This document shows positions 8,200 through 16,817 of a DNA stretch of 64,000 bases, one piece after another. The first letter of the stretch is position 1. Every line of letters begins with the position of its first letter. The position numbers were made by a program, and so were the translations under genes. This stretch comes from JAHEKD01 sp965215945 (GTDB taxonomy: Bacteria > Pseudomonadota > Gammaproteobacteria > Arenicellales > JAHEKD01): positions 35,436-99,435 of the forward strand of contig CBDCFC010000002.1 in assembly GCA_965215945.1 (NCBI GenBank). Reading direction: 5' to 3'. The notes below the pieces were generated by a model. The model was given only the letters and a program-made list of their open reading frames with translations. It ran no database searches and had not been told where the DNA came from.

Positions 8200-9897
8200 A
8201 TGTCAGAAAGTTTCGCTGAATTATTCGAACAAAGTATTAAAGATAAAGTTATGCAGCCCGGCAAAGTTATTGATGCTGAGGTTGTTAAAGCCGATAATGA
8301 TTTTGTTATCGTCAATGCCGGTCTCAAATCTGAGGCCGAGATTCCCGCTTCACAATTTAAAGACGACCAAGGCAATCTTGCGGTTAAAGCTGGTGATGTC
8401 GTTCAAGTCGCACTTGAATCCTTGGAAGATGGATTTGGGCAAACTCGGCTATCACGTGAAAAAGCTCAACGCCTTAAAGCCTGGGAAGAACTTGAAGAGA
8501 TTTATGAACAAAACGGCTTGGTTTCCGGTCGGATTACCGGCCGCGTTAAAGGCGGATTTACGGTCACTGTCAAAGATATCCGGGCATTTTTACCGGGTTC
8601 TCAAGTCGATGTCAGACCTGTTAAGGATCCGGAGTCTCTGGAAAATGAGATTTTTGATTTCAAATTAATAAAACTGGATCGCGTGCGTAACAATATTGTT
8701 GTTTCGCGTCGGGCTGTGGTTGAAACTGAAATGTCAGCGGAGCGCGAAGAGTTACTTTCGAACCTGGAAGAAGGTCAAATTATTACCGGTGTGGTTAAAA
8801 ACATCACCGATTACGGTGCTTTCGTAAATCTTGGTGGTTTAGACGGACTATTACATATTACTGACTTGGCCTGGAAACGAGTTAAACATCCTTCGGAAGT
8901 ATTAGAGTTGGGCCAAGAAATTCAAGCACGAGTGCTTAAGTTCGACCGTGATAAAAATCGCGTATCATTAGGCTTGAAACAGCTTACCGAAGATCCATGG
9001 CAAGATTTACCGCGCCGTTATCCCGAGGGTGCGCGAATTTTCGGCAAGGTTACCAATATTACTGATTACGGTGCCTTTGTGGAGCTTGAAGACGGTGTTG
9101 AAGGTCTGGTTCACTCTTCTGAAATGGATTGGACTAATAAAAACGTTCATCCTTCTCGGGTGGCCCATATTGGTGATGAAGTTGAAGTCATGGTGTTAGA
9201 TGTTGATAATGAGCGTCGGCGTATTTCACTGGGCATGAAACAATGTCAACCTAATCCATGGGAAGAGTTTGCTATTAACCATAATAAAGGTGAACAAATT
9301 ACCGGCAACATCAAATCAATTACAGACTTTGGTGTGTTTGTCGGCCTGGACGGCGGTATTGATGGATTAATTCACTTGAGTGACTTGTCCTGGGATATGA
9401 CCAGCGAAGAAGCAGTACGCCAGTATAAAAAGGGTGATGAAGTCACCGCCGTGGTACTTGCTGTTGATGCTGAACGTGAGCGAATTTCATTAGGCTTAAA
9501 GCAGGCATCAGGCGATCCGTTTACGCAATTTGTTTCACAAAACCCTAAGGGCACGAAAGTTACTGCGACTGTAAAAGAAGTTGATAATCGTGGTGTTAGT
9601 GCCGAGATAGAAGAAGGTATTGAAGCCTATATGCGTGCATCTGAAGCGTCTCGAGATTCGGTTGAAGACGTTACTAAAATTGTTAACGTTGGTGATACTT
9701 TTGAAGCAAAAATTACCAGTATTGATCGTAAAACACGAAAAATCATGTTATCGATTCGAGCCCTTGAGTTAGATCTTGAGGATGAAGCACTGGAAGAATA
9801 CTCACGTCAACCCGTATCGTCGACAACCTTGGGTGATAAACTTAAAGAACAGTTGATGGGTACAAACCCATCTGAAAAAGACTCCTCAGAGTCTTAA
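8200..9897 (+). CDS. rpsA: 30S ribosomal protein S1
   Basis: RNA-binding protein of the small subunit that captures mRNA and unwinds its leader. Its 565 residues hold six S1 OB-fold repeats. Repeats 3 to 5 are the most alike: each has an ITDYGAFV or ITDFGVFV motif (near residues 203, 288 and 375) and ends in a RISLGMKQ or RISLGLKQ-like strand. The first two repeats are degenerate, as usual for the ribosome-binding part. The ATG has only a weak GAG upstream. It is followed 36 bases later by ihfB. Confidence 0.97.
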   Translation: MSESFAELFEQSIKDKVMQPGKVIDAEVVKADNDFVIVNAGLKSEAEIPASQFKDDQGNLAVKAGDVVQVALESLEDGFGQTRLSREKAQRLKAWEELEEIYEQNGLVSGRITGRVKGGFTVTVKDIRAFLPGSQVDVRPVKDPESLENEIFDFKLIKLDRVRNNIVVSRRAVVETEMSAEREELLSNLEEGQIITGVVKNITDYGAFVNLGGLDGLLHITDLAWKRVKHPSEVLELGQEIQARVLKFDRDKNRVSLGLKQLTEDPWQDLPRRYPEGARIFGKVTNITDYGAFVELEDGVEGLVHSSEMDWTNKNVHPSRVAHIGDEVEVMVLDVDNERRRISLGMKQCQPNPWEEFAINHNKGEQITGNIKSITDFGVFVGLDGGIDGLIHLSDLSWDMTSEEAVRQYKKGDEVTAVVLAVDAERERISLGLKQASGDPFTQFVSQNPKGTKVTATVKEVDNRGVSAEIEEGIEAYMRASEASRDSVEDVTKIVNVGDTFEAKITSIDRKTRKIMLSIRALELDLEDEALEEYSRQPVSSTTLGDKLKEQLMGTNPSEKDSSES

Positions 9898-9933
9898 AGC
9901 GAACTTGATCAGAACTAATATCAGGATTTAATA

Positions 9934-10212
9934 ATGACAAAATCTGAATTAATTGAACAATTAGCTGAACAGCAGCCACATTTGGCCTACAGGGATGTAG
10001 AATTTGCTGTAAATCAAATTTTGGATTATGTATGCAATGCGCTTGCCAACGGTGAGCGCATCGAAATTCGAGGATTTGGCAGCTTATCATTACATTACCG
10101 ACCGGAACGAATAGGCAGAAACCCGAAAACTGGCGAACGAGTCTATGTGCCAGCCAAGCATGTGCCACACTTTAAACCAGGGCGGGAACTTAGAGAAAGG
10201 GTTGATAGATAG
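9934..10212 (+). CDS. ihfB: Integration host factor subunit beta
   Basis: DNA-bending nucleoid protein that works as a dimer with IhfA. The 92 residues show the HU/IHF fold: MTKSELIEQLAEQQPHL at the start, then IEIRGFGSLSLHYR and the beta-arm GRNPKTGERVYVPAKHVPHFKPG, whose proline intercalates into DNA. The start has a CAGGA-type ribosome binding site. Placement right after rpsA is conserved in gammaproteobacteria and supports the beta rather than alpha assignment. Confidence 0.96.
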   Translation: MTKSELIEQLAEQQPHLAYRDVEFAVNQILDYVCNALANGERIEIRGFGSLSLHYRPERIGRNPKTGERVYVPAKHVPHFKPGRELRERVDR

Positions 10213-10272
10213 CCTGGATATTTCATAAATCAAACTAGTTGATTAGAAACGGATTAATGAGATAATCAATAG

Positions 10273-10569
10273 ATGAAAAAAATTATCAATATTCTTCTAT
10301 TACTTATCTTTTTTGTGTTGGCATTTACCTTTGCACAAAAAAACCAACAACTGGTTAGCATCAATTATTACGGTGGATTATCTACCGAAACCCAACTCTA
10401 TTTGGCGATATTTGCTTCCCTAGGTATTGGTCTGATCTTAGGGTATTTGATTAGCATGGCCGCTAGGATGCGTACTCGAGGTGAAATGAAAAAAGCCCAG
10501 CAACAAGCCAAAGACGCGCAAGCGCGTTTAGATAAAGTCAAAAGCAATCAGGAATTATCCGTCCAATAA
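10273..10569 (+). CDS. lapA: Lipopolysaccharide assembly protein A family (YciS/DUF1049)
   Basis: Small inner-membrane protein which in E. coli works with LapB/YciM to balance LPS synthesis by controlling LpxC. Two membrane segments are visible, at about residues 3-20 (IINILLLLIFFVLAFTF) and 38-60, followed by a basic, Gln/Ala/Lys-rich helix (KKAQQQAKDAQARLDK) in the cytoplasm. Length 98 fits. In many relatives lapB follows directly; here it is absent and 476 bases of noncoding DNA follow. Confidence 0.87.
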   Translation: MKKIINILLLLIFFVLAFTFAQKNQQLVSINYYGGLSTETQLYLAIFASLGIGLILGYLISMAARMRTRGEMKKAQQQAKDAQARLDKVKSNQELSVQ

Positions 10570-10594
10570 GACCGCTGAAACGGCACCATCAAAG

Positions 10595-10613
10595 TCCCGT
10601 AACTAGTACGGGA
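10595..10613 (+). terminator. Possible terminator stem-loop after lapA
   Basis: TCCCGTA (10595-10601) pairs perfectly with TACGGGA (10607-10613) around ACTAG. It lies 26 bases after the lapA stop. No T-run follows directly, so it would be an atypical intrinsic terminator. Confidence 0.3.
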
Positions 10614-10690
10614 TGCCACTGGCCTTTCTAATTCATCACTGCCTTGTGTGAGTACTCTAGTTATTCCCCTAACTTTTAAGACACCTACAT

Positions 10691-10718
10691 CGTCATACCG
10701 GTGAAAGCCGGTATCCAG
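10691..10718. repeat. Dispersed CGTCAT-type hairpin repeat
   Basis: CGTCATACCGG and CCGGTATCCAG frame a hairpin: ATACCGG (10695-10701) pairs with CCGGTAT (10708-10714) around TGAAAG. The CGTCAT edge and palindromic core resemble the copies near 37.2 and 38.9 kb. Such short palindromic intergenic repeats are common in gammaproteobacteria. Confidence 0.6.
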
Positions 10719-10961
10719 ACAATCTTTATTAATAATGGATTACGGATACAGGCTACGTATTTCCTTAAATCAGCAAACTTACAGGTTTATGTACGGTTAT
10801 TTATATGAATTACTATATCTTATTCGAAATGAATGCAGACACTAGCGTTAGTGTTGTATCGCCGGCCTGGCAGGTCCGTTTTATTTATAAGCACGTTTCG
10901 GCGTACACCTGAATCAGCGCCGATGATACTGCAATTTGTGCCTTGAATAAATGTCGTTGAT

Positions 10962-10990
10962 TTGACAATCAGATAATTATATTCAATACT
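10962..10990 (+). promoter_or_regulatory. Promoter candidate for the ComEA-like gene
   Basis: A perfect TTGACA (10962-10967) is followed after 17 bases by AATACT (10985-10990), four of six matches to the -10 consensus. It lies about 55 bases before the gene start at 11046. Motif match only. Confidence 0.45.
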
Positions 10991-11045
10991 AACCGTCCAC
11001 CCACAAGGGTGTAAATGGACTTTAATCGACAACATGGAGGTTGTT

Positions 11046-11315
11046 ATGTTTAAAAAAACTTCTTTTTATTCTTTCTTTTCCCTTTTACTAGTTTCATTTT
11101 CTTCCGCCGTATTTGCGCTTAATCCAAACACTGCTTCTGTTGACGAACTGGCGGATGAATTAGTCGGCATTGGGCCAAAGCTGGCTGAGAGAATTGTTCA
11201 GTATCGCGAAGAGAATGGAGAGTTCGAAACGGTTGAGGACTTAATGGACGTCAAAGGTATTGGCAACAGTGTGATCGAAAAAAATCGAGATCAAATAGAA
11301 TTTGAACAAGATTAG
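11046..11315 (+). CDS. Small secreted ComEA-like helix-hairpin-helix protein
   Basis: A signal peptide of about 25 residues (MFKKTSFYSFFSLLLVSFSS, then AVFA) is followed by a 60-residue ComEA-type double helix-hairpin-helix: LNPNTASVDELADELVGIG, PKLAERIVQYREENGEF and VEDLMDVKGIG. ComEA proteins bind incoming DNA in the periplasm during natural transformation; small versions like this one are common and their role is less certain. The ATG at 11046 is preferred to the one at 11034 because GGAGG (11036-11040) lies five bases before it. The gene stands alone, with its own promoter candidate and a terminator. Confidence 0.83.
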   Translation: MFKKTSFYSFFSLLLVSFSSAVFALNPNTASVDELADELVGIGPKLAERIVQYREENGEFETVEDLMDVKGIGNSVIEKNRDQIEFEQD

Positions 11316-11338
11316 AAAATAAATTCAGTTATAAAGTT

Positions 11339-11366
11339 AAAAGCGGCTATTAAAGCCGCTTTTTTC
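11339..11366 (+). terminator. Intrinsic terminator after the ComEA-like gene
   Basis: AAAGCGGCT (11340-11348) pairs with AGCCGCTTT (11354-11362) around ATTAA, and the stem runs into a T-tract (11360-11365). This is a canonical Rho-independent terminator 24 bases after the stop, separating this gene from the polysaccharide locus. Confidence 0.88.
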
Positions 11367-11455
11367 TTTGGAAGTTCTTATAAACGTTTAATTAATAAGG
11401 CTAAACAGTTAAAATTAGCGCACTTTTTCCTAATTAACAAAGTATAAATATTTAA

Positions 11456-12778
11456 ATGAACCTAACCATTGTCGGCACTGGATATGTGGGCCTTGTTACT
11501 GGAACCTGTCTGGCAGAAGTGGGTAACCATGTTCTGTGTATCGACAACGACACACAAAAAATTGAAGGACTCAAGCAAGCACAATTACCGATTTATGAAC
11601 CCGGCCTTGAGAACCTGGTTAAAGAGAACCTGCAAGCCAAGCGCCTGGAGTTTAGCACTGATATTAAAAAGGGCGTCGACTATGCCGAGGTTATTTTTAT
11701 TGCAGTGGGAACGCCACCGGATGAAGACGGTTCAGCAGATTTAAGCCATGTGATTGCTGTGGCCAAGGCAATAGGGGAACATCTAACTGACTATCGTGTC
11801 GTAGTGACCAAGTCGACAGTGCCCGTTGGCACCGCTGATAGAGTCAGACAGGCCATAAACACTACTTTGTCTGAGCGTGGTGTAGAGGTCGAATTTGACG
11901 TAGTTTCGAATCCTGAGTTTTTAAAGGAAGGTGCTGCTGTTGAGGATTTTCTCAAACCTGATCGAATCATTATCGGTGTCGATAGTGATCGTTCCTTTGA
12001 GGTGATGCACCGACTTTATCAACCTTTTAACAGAAATCATGATCGCGTCATTCGGATGGATATTCGATCTTCCGAATTAACGAAATATGCAGCCAATGCT
12101 ATGTTGGCCACAAAAATCTCATTCATGAACGAAATGGCAAACCTGGCTGAAAAACTGGGTGCCGATATTGAATCTGTGCGTCAGGGAATCGGTTCCGATC
12201 CACGTATCGGTTATCATTTTATTTATCCCGGTTGCGGCTATGGTGGTTCGTGTTTCCCCAAAGATGTTCAGGCTTTGCACAAAACCGCCAAGCAGCATGA
12301 TTATGATGCACGAATTTTAACGGCTGTTGAAAACGTTAATAACGACCAGAAATCGGTGCCTGTTAATAAATTGATCAAGCACTTTGGCGAAGATTTTAAC
12401 GATTTGAATTTTGCCATTTGGGGGTTGTCATTCAAGCCAAATACTGACGATATGCGCGAAGCGCCGAGCAGAGTGATTATTGAGCAAATTCGAGATCGAG
12501 GTGGCCGGATTAAAGCCTATGATCCCATCGCCATGAAAGAAGCGGCCCATGTTTTAGCCAATCAACCTGATCTTGAGCTTGTCGATGATCCGTATGATGC
12601 AGTTGAGCAAGCCGATGCCTTAATAGTTGTCACTGAATGGAAAATGTTTCGGGCACTGGATATCGATTTACTCAAGCAGAAAATGCGCCAGCTTGTTATT
12701 GTAGATGGACGAAATATTTATGAGCCAAGTACGCTCAGCAATGCCGGTTTTAAATATTATAGTATTGGTCGCGCATGA
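11456..12778 (+). CDS. ugd: UDP-glucose 6-dehydrogenase
   Basis: Oxidises UDP-glucose to UDP-glucuronate with two NAD+. The N-terminal Rossmann motif is VGTGYVGLVTGTCLAEVG at residues 5-22. The catalytic cysteine lies in YPGCGYGGSCFPKD near 265 and the C-terminal UDP-binding domain includes WGLSFKPNTDDMREAPS. Length 440 is standard. It opens the locus and supplies the substrate for the UDP-glucuronate 4-epimerase three genes on, and possibly for the UDP-xylose synthase 43 kb away. Its stop overlaps the next ATG (ATGA). Confidence 0.96.
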   Translation: MNLTIVGTGYVGLVTGTCLAEVGNHVLCIDNDTQKIEGLKQAQLPIYEPGLENLVKENLQAKRLEFSTDIKKGVDYAEVIFIAVGTPPDEDGSADLSHVIAVAKAIGEHLTDYRVVVTKSTVPVGTADRVRQAINTTLSERGVEVEFDVVSNPEFLKEGAAVEDFLKPDRIIIGVDSDRSFEVMHRLYQPFNRNHDRVIRMDIRSSELTKYAANAMLATKISFMNEMANLAEKLGADIESVRQGIGSDPRIGYHFIYPGCGYGGSCFPKDVQALHKTAKQHDYDARILTAVENVNNDQKSVPVNKLIKHFGEDFNDLNFAIWGLSFKPNTDDMREAPSRVIIEQIRDRGGRIKAYDPIAMKEAAHVLANQPDLELVDDPYDAVEQADALIVVTEWKMFRALDIDLLKQKMRQLVIVDGRNIYEPSTLSNAGFKYYSIGRA

Positions 12779-13740
12779 AAACCGCTTTAACCTTTCCTGA
12801 TCTTAGCCAACTGCATGTGTTGATTGTTGGTGATGTCATGTTGGATCAATATTGGTTTGGTGCGGTAGAACGCATTTCACCCGAAGCACCCGTGCCGATT
12901 GTAACCGTGAATAACGGTGAGCGGCGTGGAGGTGGTGCAGCCAACGTCGCACTTAATGTGGTCAATTTAGGTGCGAAGTGTACATTACTATCAATTGTCG
13001 GAGATGATGCCCATGCCGATGAACTTGAACAAATGTTACGAAGTGTTGGGATAGAGGTAGTATTTGTTAAGGCTAGTGATTATCAGACAACAGTCAAACA
13101 GCGGGTAATTTCGCGAAATCAGCAATTAATCCGGCTCGATTTTGAACAAAGACCAAGCCAACAATTACTTGACCGATGTTTTGAACATTATCAAGATTTG
13201 ATTAAGGACGCTGACGCGCTGATTTTTTCTGATTATGGCAAAGGTTCACTCGATAAAATCAGCACTATGATTGATTTGGCCCGAGACAACAAACTTCCAG
13301 TTTCGGTTGACCCAAAAGGAAAGGACTATTCTCGCTATCGCAATGCGAGCTTAATCACGCCGAACCTCAACGAATTTGAACAAGTGGTTGGTGGTGTCGT
13401 TGACGATGCACAGATGGATGTAAGAGCTCAAAAGCTTGTTCAAGACTTAAATATTGATCAATTGTTAATCACCTTGAGTGAGCGTGGCATGAAGCTTTAT
13501 AAAAAGGATGCGCGGATTCATTACAGTCCTGCTCGTGCCCGCGAAGTGTATGATGTCAGTGGTGCAGGTGATACGGTTATCGCTTGCTTGGGAACACTGT
13601 TAGCGAGTGAACTTGAGACCGACGCTATTCTAGAAATTGCTAATGCGGCGGCTGGCGTAGTGGTAGCTAAATTGGGAACAGCGGTGGCTGATGTAAGTGA
13701 AATAACCGATGCGCTCATGCGTGGTAAGGGGCAATCATGA
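12775..13740 (+). CDS. hldA: D-glycero-beta-D-manno-heptose-7-phosphate kinase (kinase-only HldE part)
   Basis: PfkB-family sugar kinase in ADP-heptose synthesis for the LPS inner core. It shows IVGDVMLDQYWFGAVERISP near the start, GGGAANVALNV, and the ATP/anion-hole motif DVSGAGDTVIACLGTLL near residue 260. At 321 residues it is only the kinase half of E. coli HldE (477 residues); the cytidylyltransferase-like half is not in this window, so a separate hldC-type gene is expected elsewhere. ATGA overlaps join it to ugd and hldD. Confidence 0.92.
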   Translation: MKTALTFPDLSQLHVLIVGDVMLDQYWFGAVERISPEAPVPIVTVNNGERRGGGAANVALNVVNLGAKCTLLSIVGDDAHADELEQMLRSVGIEVVFVKASDYQTTVKQRVISRNQQLIRLDFEQRPSQQLLDRCFEHYQDLIKDADALIFSDYGKGSLDKISTMIDLARDNKLPVSVDPKGKDYSRYRNASLITPNLNEFEQVVGGVVDDAQMDVRAQKLVQDLNIDQLLITLSERGMKLYKKDARIHYSPARAREVYDVSGAGDTVIACLGTLLASELETDAILEIANAAAGVVVAKLGTAVADVSEITDALMRGKGQS

Positions 13741-14723
13741 TTATAGTGACAGGCGGTGCGGGATTTATTGGCTCTAACTTGGTTAAAGCTATTAATGAAC
13801 GTAGCGGTGATGATGTTTTGGTGGTCGATAACTTGACTAATACGGCCAAGATTCCAAATTTAGCTGACTGTACGATTGCTGATTATCGCGACAAAAATGA
13901 TTTTTATCAAAATATCGTTAACCTGGAAAAAATTTCCGGATTAGAAGCTGTGCTGCATCAGGGTGCTTGTTCAGACACCATGGTGACTGACGGTCGTTAT
14001 GTGATGCATAACAACTACCAATATTCGAAAGCTTTACTGGAATACTGCCAGCATTTTAAAGTGCCTTATATTTATGCTTCATCCGCATCAGTTTACGGGG
14101 CGGGGAAGGACTTTAGAGAATCCCCACAATGTGAACGGCCATTGAATGCTTATGCTTATTCTAAACTGGCTTTTGATCAACATGTTCGTTCGCGAAGCGA
14201 AAATTTAACGATTCCTGTTGTCGGGTTGCGCTATTTCAATGTCTATGGGCCTTGTGAACAGCACAAGGGGCGAATGGCCTCAGTCGCTTATCACTTTTTT
14301 AATCAATTTAAAAAAGAGGGTAAAGTTCGACTTTTTTGTGGCAGTGATGGTTATGAAGACGGTGAGCAATTACGTGACTTTATTTCTGTTGAGGATGTGG
14401 TCAAAGTAAATCTGTTTTTTTTAGATAACACCCAACTAAGTGGAATTTATAACTTGGGTACGGGAAACAGTCAGAGTTTTAATGAGGTTGCCGAGGCAGT
14501 CGTTAATTTTTTTCAACATAAAAACGGACTTGGACATCTTACCACTGAAAGTATCAAGACACAGAATTTGGTTGAATACATTGCTTTTCCTGATAATTTA
14601 AAAGGCAAATACCAAAGCTACACCCAAGCTGACATTAGTCAGTTAAGAGCAGTCGGATACCAAGAAGACTTCCTGACCGTGCAGCAGGGTGTTAATAATT
14701 ACTTGAACTGGCTGGATCAATAA
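13737..14723 (+). CDS. hldD: ADP-L-glycero-D-manno-heptose 6-epimerase
   Basis: Last enzyme of ADP-heptose synthesis; an extended short-chain dehydrogenase. The Rossmann motif is VTGGAGFIGSNLVKA (residues 4-18), the family mark LHQGACSDT comes near 80, and the catalytic Tyr-Lys pair is in YAYSKLAFDQH. VVGLRYFNVYGP is the conserved substrate loop. Length 328 is close to the usual 310. It follows the heptose kinase with a four-base overlap. Confidence 0.95.
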   Translation: MIIVTGGAGFIGSNLVKAINERSGDDVLVVDNLTNTAKIPNLADCTIADYRDKNDFYQNIVNLEKISGLEAVLHQGACSDTMVTDGRYVMHNNYQYSKALLEYCQHFKVPYIYASSASVYGAGKDFRESPQCERPLNAYAYSKLAFDQHVRSRSENLTIPVVGLRYFNVYGPCEQHKGRMASVAYHFFNQFKKEGKVRLFCGSDGYEDGEQLRDFISVEDVVKVNLFFLDNTQLSGIYNLGTGNSQSFNEVAEAVVNFFQHKNGLGHLTTESIKTQNLVEYIAFPDNLKGKYQSYTQADISQLRAVGYQEDFLTVQQGVNNYLNWLDQ

Positions 14724-14730
14724 AATCACA

Positions 14731-15747
14731 ATGCCTGATGACGCCCCAATTCTAGTAACAGGTGCCGCCGGTTTTATCGGGGCCGCAGTAAGTCAATCTT
14801 TACTCAATCAAGGCAAAAAGGTTGTTGGTATTGATAATCTAAATGATTATTACGACGTTCGGTTAAAGCACGATCGCTTACAAGAATTGAAACAGGATGG
14901 GTTTACATTCAGACAACTTGATCTGATTGACTATCCGGCCTTGGATCAATTGTTTGATCAGTATGGTTTTAAAATTATTGTTCACCTGGCAGCGCAGGCT
15001 GGTGTTAGATATTCATTGACAAATCCAAAGACTTACGTTGACTCAAATCTAACCGGCTTTGTGAACATGCTTGAATTGTGCCGGCATCATAAAGCTGAAC
15101 ATCTGACTTTTGCTTCCTCCAGTTCGGTATATGGCGCCAACAAAACCATGCCTTTTTCCGTTAAGCATAATGTTGATCATCCTGTTTCACTTTATGCCGC
15201 AACCAAAAAATCAAATGAGTTATTAGCACATTCTTATGCGCATTTATATGGCTTGCCGGTTACTGGCTTGCGATTCTTTACCGTATATGGCCCTTGGGGT
15301 CGGCCGGATATGGCTTACTTTAAGTTCACCAAAGCGATTTTGGCGAACGAGAAAATTCCAGTTTTTAATCACGGAGATATGCGCCGTGATTTTACTTACA
15401 TTGATGATATTGTCGATGGTGTGATTAAAGTGGCGGCACAACCGGCAACAGGCAATGAAAATTGGAGCGGTGATAATCCCGATCCATCGTCAAGTTATGC
15501 CCCATATCAAATATATAATATCGGCAATAATCAGCCTATTGAATTAATGCATTTTATTGAGGTGTTAGAAGAGCAGCTAGGCAAAAAGGCTAAAATAAAA
15601 TTTTTACCCATGGCTGACGGGGATGTTAAAGAGACTTATGCAGATATTGGTCAACTGCAACAGGATTTTGATTTTAATCCAGCTGTGCAAATCGAGCAGG
15701 GATTGGCAAAGTTTGTAAGTTGGTATAAAGATTATTATAAGGTTTGA
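14731..15747 (+). CDS. UDP-glucuronate 4-epimerase (CapI/LpsL type)
   Basis: Extended SDR that interconverts UDP-glucuronate and UDP-galacturonate. It shows VTGAAGFIGAAVSQSLL (residues 8-24), the family-typical VVGIDNLNDYYDVRLKH, VHLAAQAGVRYS, SSSSVYGANKTMPF, the catalytic YAATKKSNE and FFTVYGPWGRPDMA. These match the glucuronate epimerases closely and differ from GalE. With ugd in the same transcription unit, galacturonic acid is a likely component of the LPS or O-chain made here. Symbols vary in the literature, so none is given. Confidence 0.88.
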   Translation: MPDDAPILVTGAAGFIGAAVSQSLLNQGKKVVGIDNLNDYYDVRLKHDRLQELKQDGFTFRQLDLIDYPALDQLFDQYGFKIIVHLAAQAGVRYSLTNPKTYVDSNLTGFVNMLELCRHHKAEHLTFASSSSVYGANKTMPFSVKHNVDHPVSLYAATKKSNELLAHSYAHLYGLPVTGLRFFTVYGPWGRPDMAYFKFTKAILANEKIPVFNHGDMRRDFTYIDDIVDGVIKVAAQPATGNENWSGDNPDPSSSYAPYQIYNIGNNQPIELMHFIEVLEEQLGKKAKIKFLPMADGDVKETYADIGQLQQDFDFNPAVQIEQGLAKFVSWYKDYYKV

Positions 15748-16817
15748 AAATAGTGAGTGAAAATCTAAAAATTATTGTGACTGGCGGTGCGGGGTTTATC
15801 GGTTCGGCTGTTATTCGTTATCTGTTACAAAACACGGCACATCAAATTCTGAATATCGATAAATTGACTTATGCCGGTAATTTAATGACACTTGAAATGG
15901 TAGAGGAGAATCCAAATTATAAATTTATTCAGGCTGATATATGTGACACAAATGCCATGGATAAGGCGTTTAGAAATTTTCAGCCTGATGGCATTATGCA
16001 CTTGGCTGCTGAATCACACGTCGATCGCTCAATCGAAGGTTCAGATGTATTCATTCAATCAAACATCATAGGTACTTACACTTTACTAGAAGTGGCCAGG
16101 AAATATTATTCTCAGCTTGATGCTGCTGGTAAAGAAACATTCAAGTTTCATCATGTGTCCACGGATGAAGTTTATGGGAGCTTGGGTAAGCAGGGATTAT
16201 TTACGGAACAGTCTCGTTATCAACCAAATTCTCCCTATTCAGCAAGTAAAGCGGCCTCTGATCATCTGATACGAGCCTGGGGAGAAACCTATCAACTGCC
16301 GGTTGTGATTTCAAATTGTTCGAATAATTATGGCCCGTATCAGTTCCCTGAAAAGTTAATTCCGCTAATGATACAAAAAGCACTTAACCATCAACCTTTG
16401 CCGGTTTATGGAACGGGTGAAAATGTACGTGATTGGTTATATGTTGGCGATCATGCTAAGGCACTTTACACCATTTTTTCTAGCGGAAAAAATGGAGAGG
16501 TTTACAATGTTGGTGGGCATAATGAAGTAAAGAATATTGATGTTGTTAATACGCTTTGTGAGATTCTCGATACTAAACAACCCAGTCAATCATTAGCTAG
16601 TTATAAAGAATTGATTAGTTTTGTAACAGACCGCCCGGGTCATGATATGCGTTATGCGATTGACGCAAGTAAAATCGCCAGGGAATTAGACTGGACACCA
16701 CAAGAAACATTCGCCAGTGGCTTAGATAAAACGGTTCAATGGTATCTGGATAATCCTGACTGGTGCAGTGAAATAGCCAATAGCTATAGGGGTCAACGTT
16801 TAGGAGCAATCGTATAA
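15744..16817 (+). CDS. rmlB: dTDP-glucose 4,6-dehydratase
   Basis: Makes dTDP-4-keto-6-deoxyglucose from dTDP-glucose. It shows VTGGAGFIGSAVIRYLL, the hallmark HLAAESHVDRSI, STDEVYGSLG, and the catalytic Tyr-Lys in YSASKAASDHL; NCSNNYGPYQFPEKLIPL is family-diagnostic. Length 357. The frame opens with a TTG that overlaps the previous stop; a GTG at 15753 is an equally plausible start (AAGG at 15738-15741). rmlA follows with a one-base overlap, but rmlC and rmlD are not in the window, so the final sugar need not be rhamnose. Confidence 0.94.
   Translation: MKIVSENLKIIVTGGAGFIGSAVIRYLLQNTAHQILNIDKLTYAGNLMTLEMVEENPNYKFIQADICDTNAMDKAFRNFQPDGIMHLAAESHVDRSIEGSDVFIQSNIIGTYTLLEVARKYYSQLDAAGKETFKFHHVSTDEVYGSLGKQGLFTEQSRYQPNSPYSASKAASDHLIRAWGETYQLPVVISNCSNNYGPYQFPEKLIPLMIQKALNHQPLPVYGTGENVRDWLYVGDHAKALYTIFSSGKNGEVYNVGGHNEVKNIDVVNTLCEILDTKQPSQSLASYKELISFVTDRPGHDMRYAIDASKIARELDWTPQETFASGLDKTVQWYLDNPDWCSEIANSYRGQRLGAIV

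Larger units (their letters stand above)
10570..11045. other. Intergenic region with stem-loop, dispersed repeat and promoter
   Basis: No convincing gene is present. The stretch holds a stem-loop just after lapA (10595-10613), a dispersed hairpin repeat (10691-10718) and a promoter-like pair before the ComEA-like gene (10962-10990). The remaining bases show nothing I can name. lapB would be expected here in many gammaproteobacteria, but no remnant is recognisable. Confidence 0.6.
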
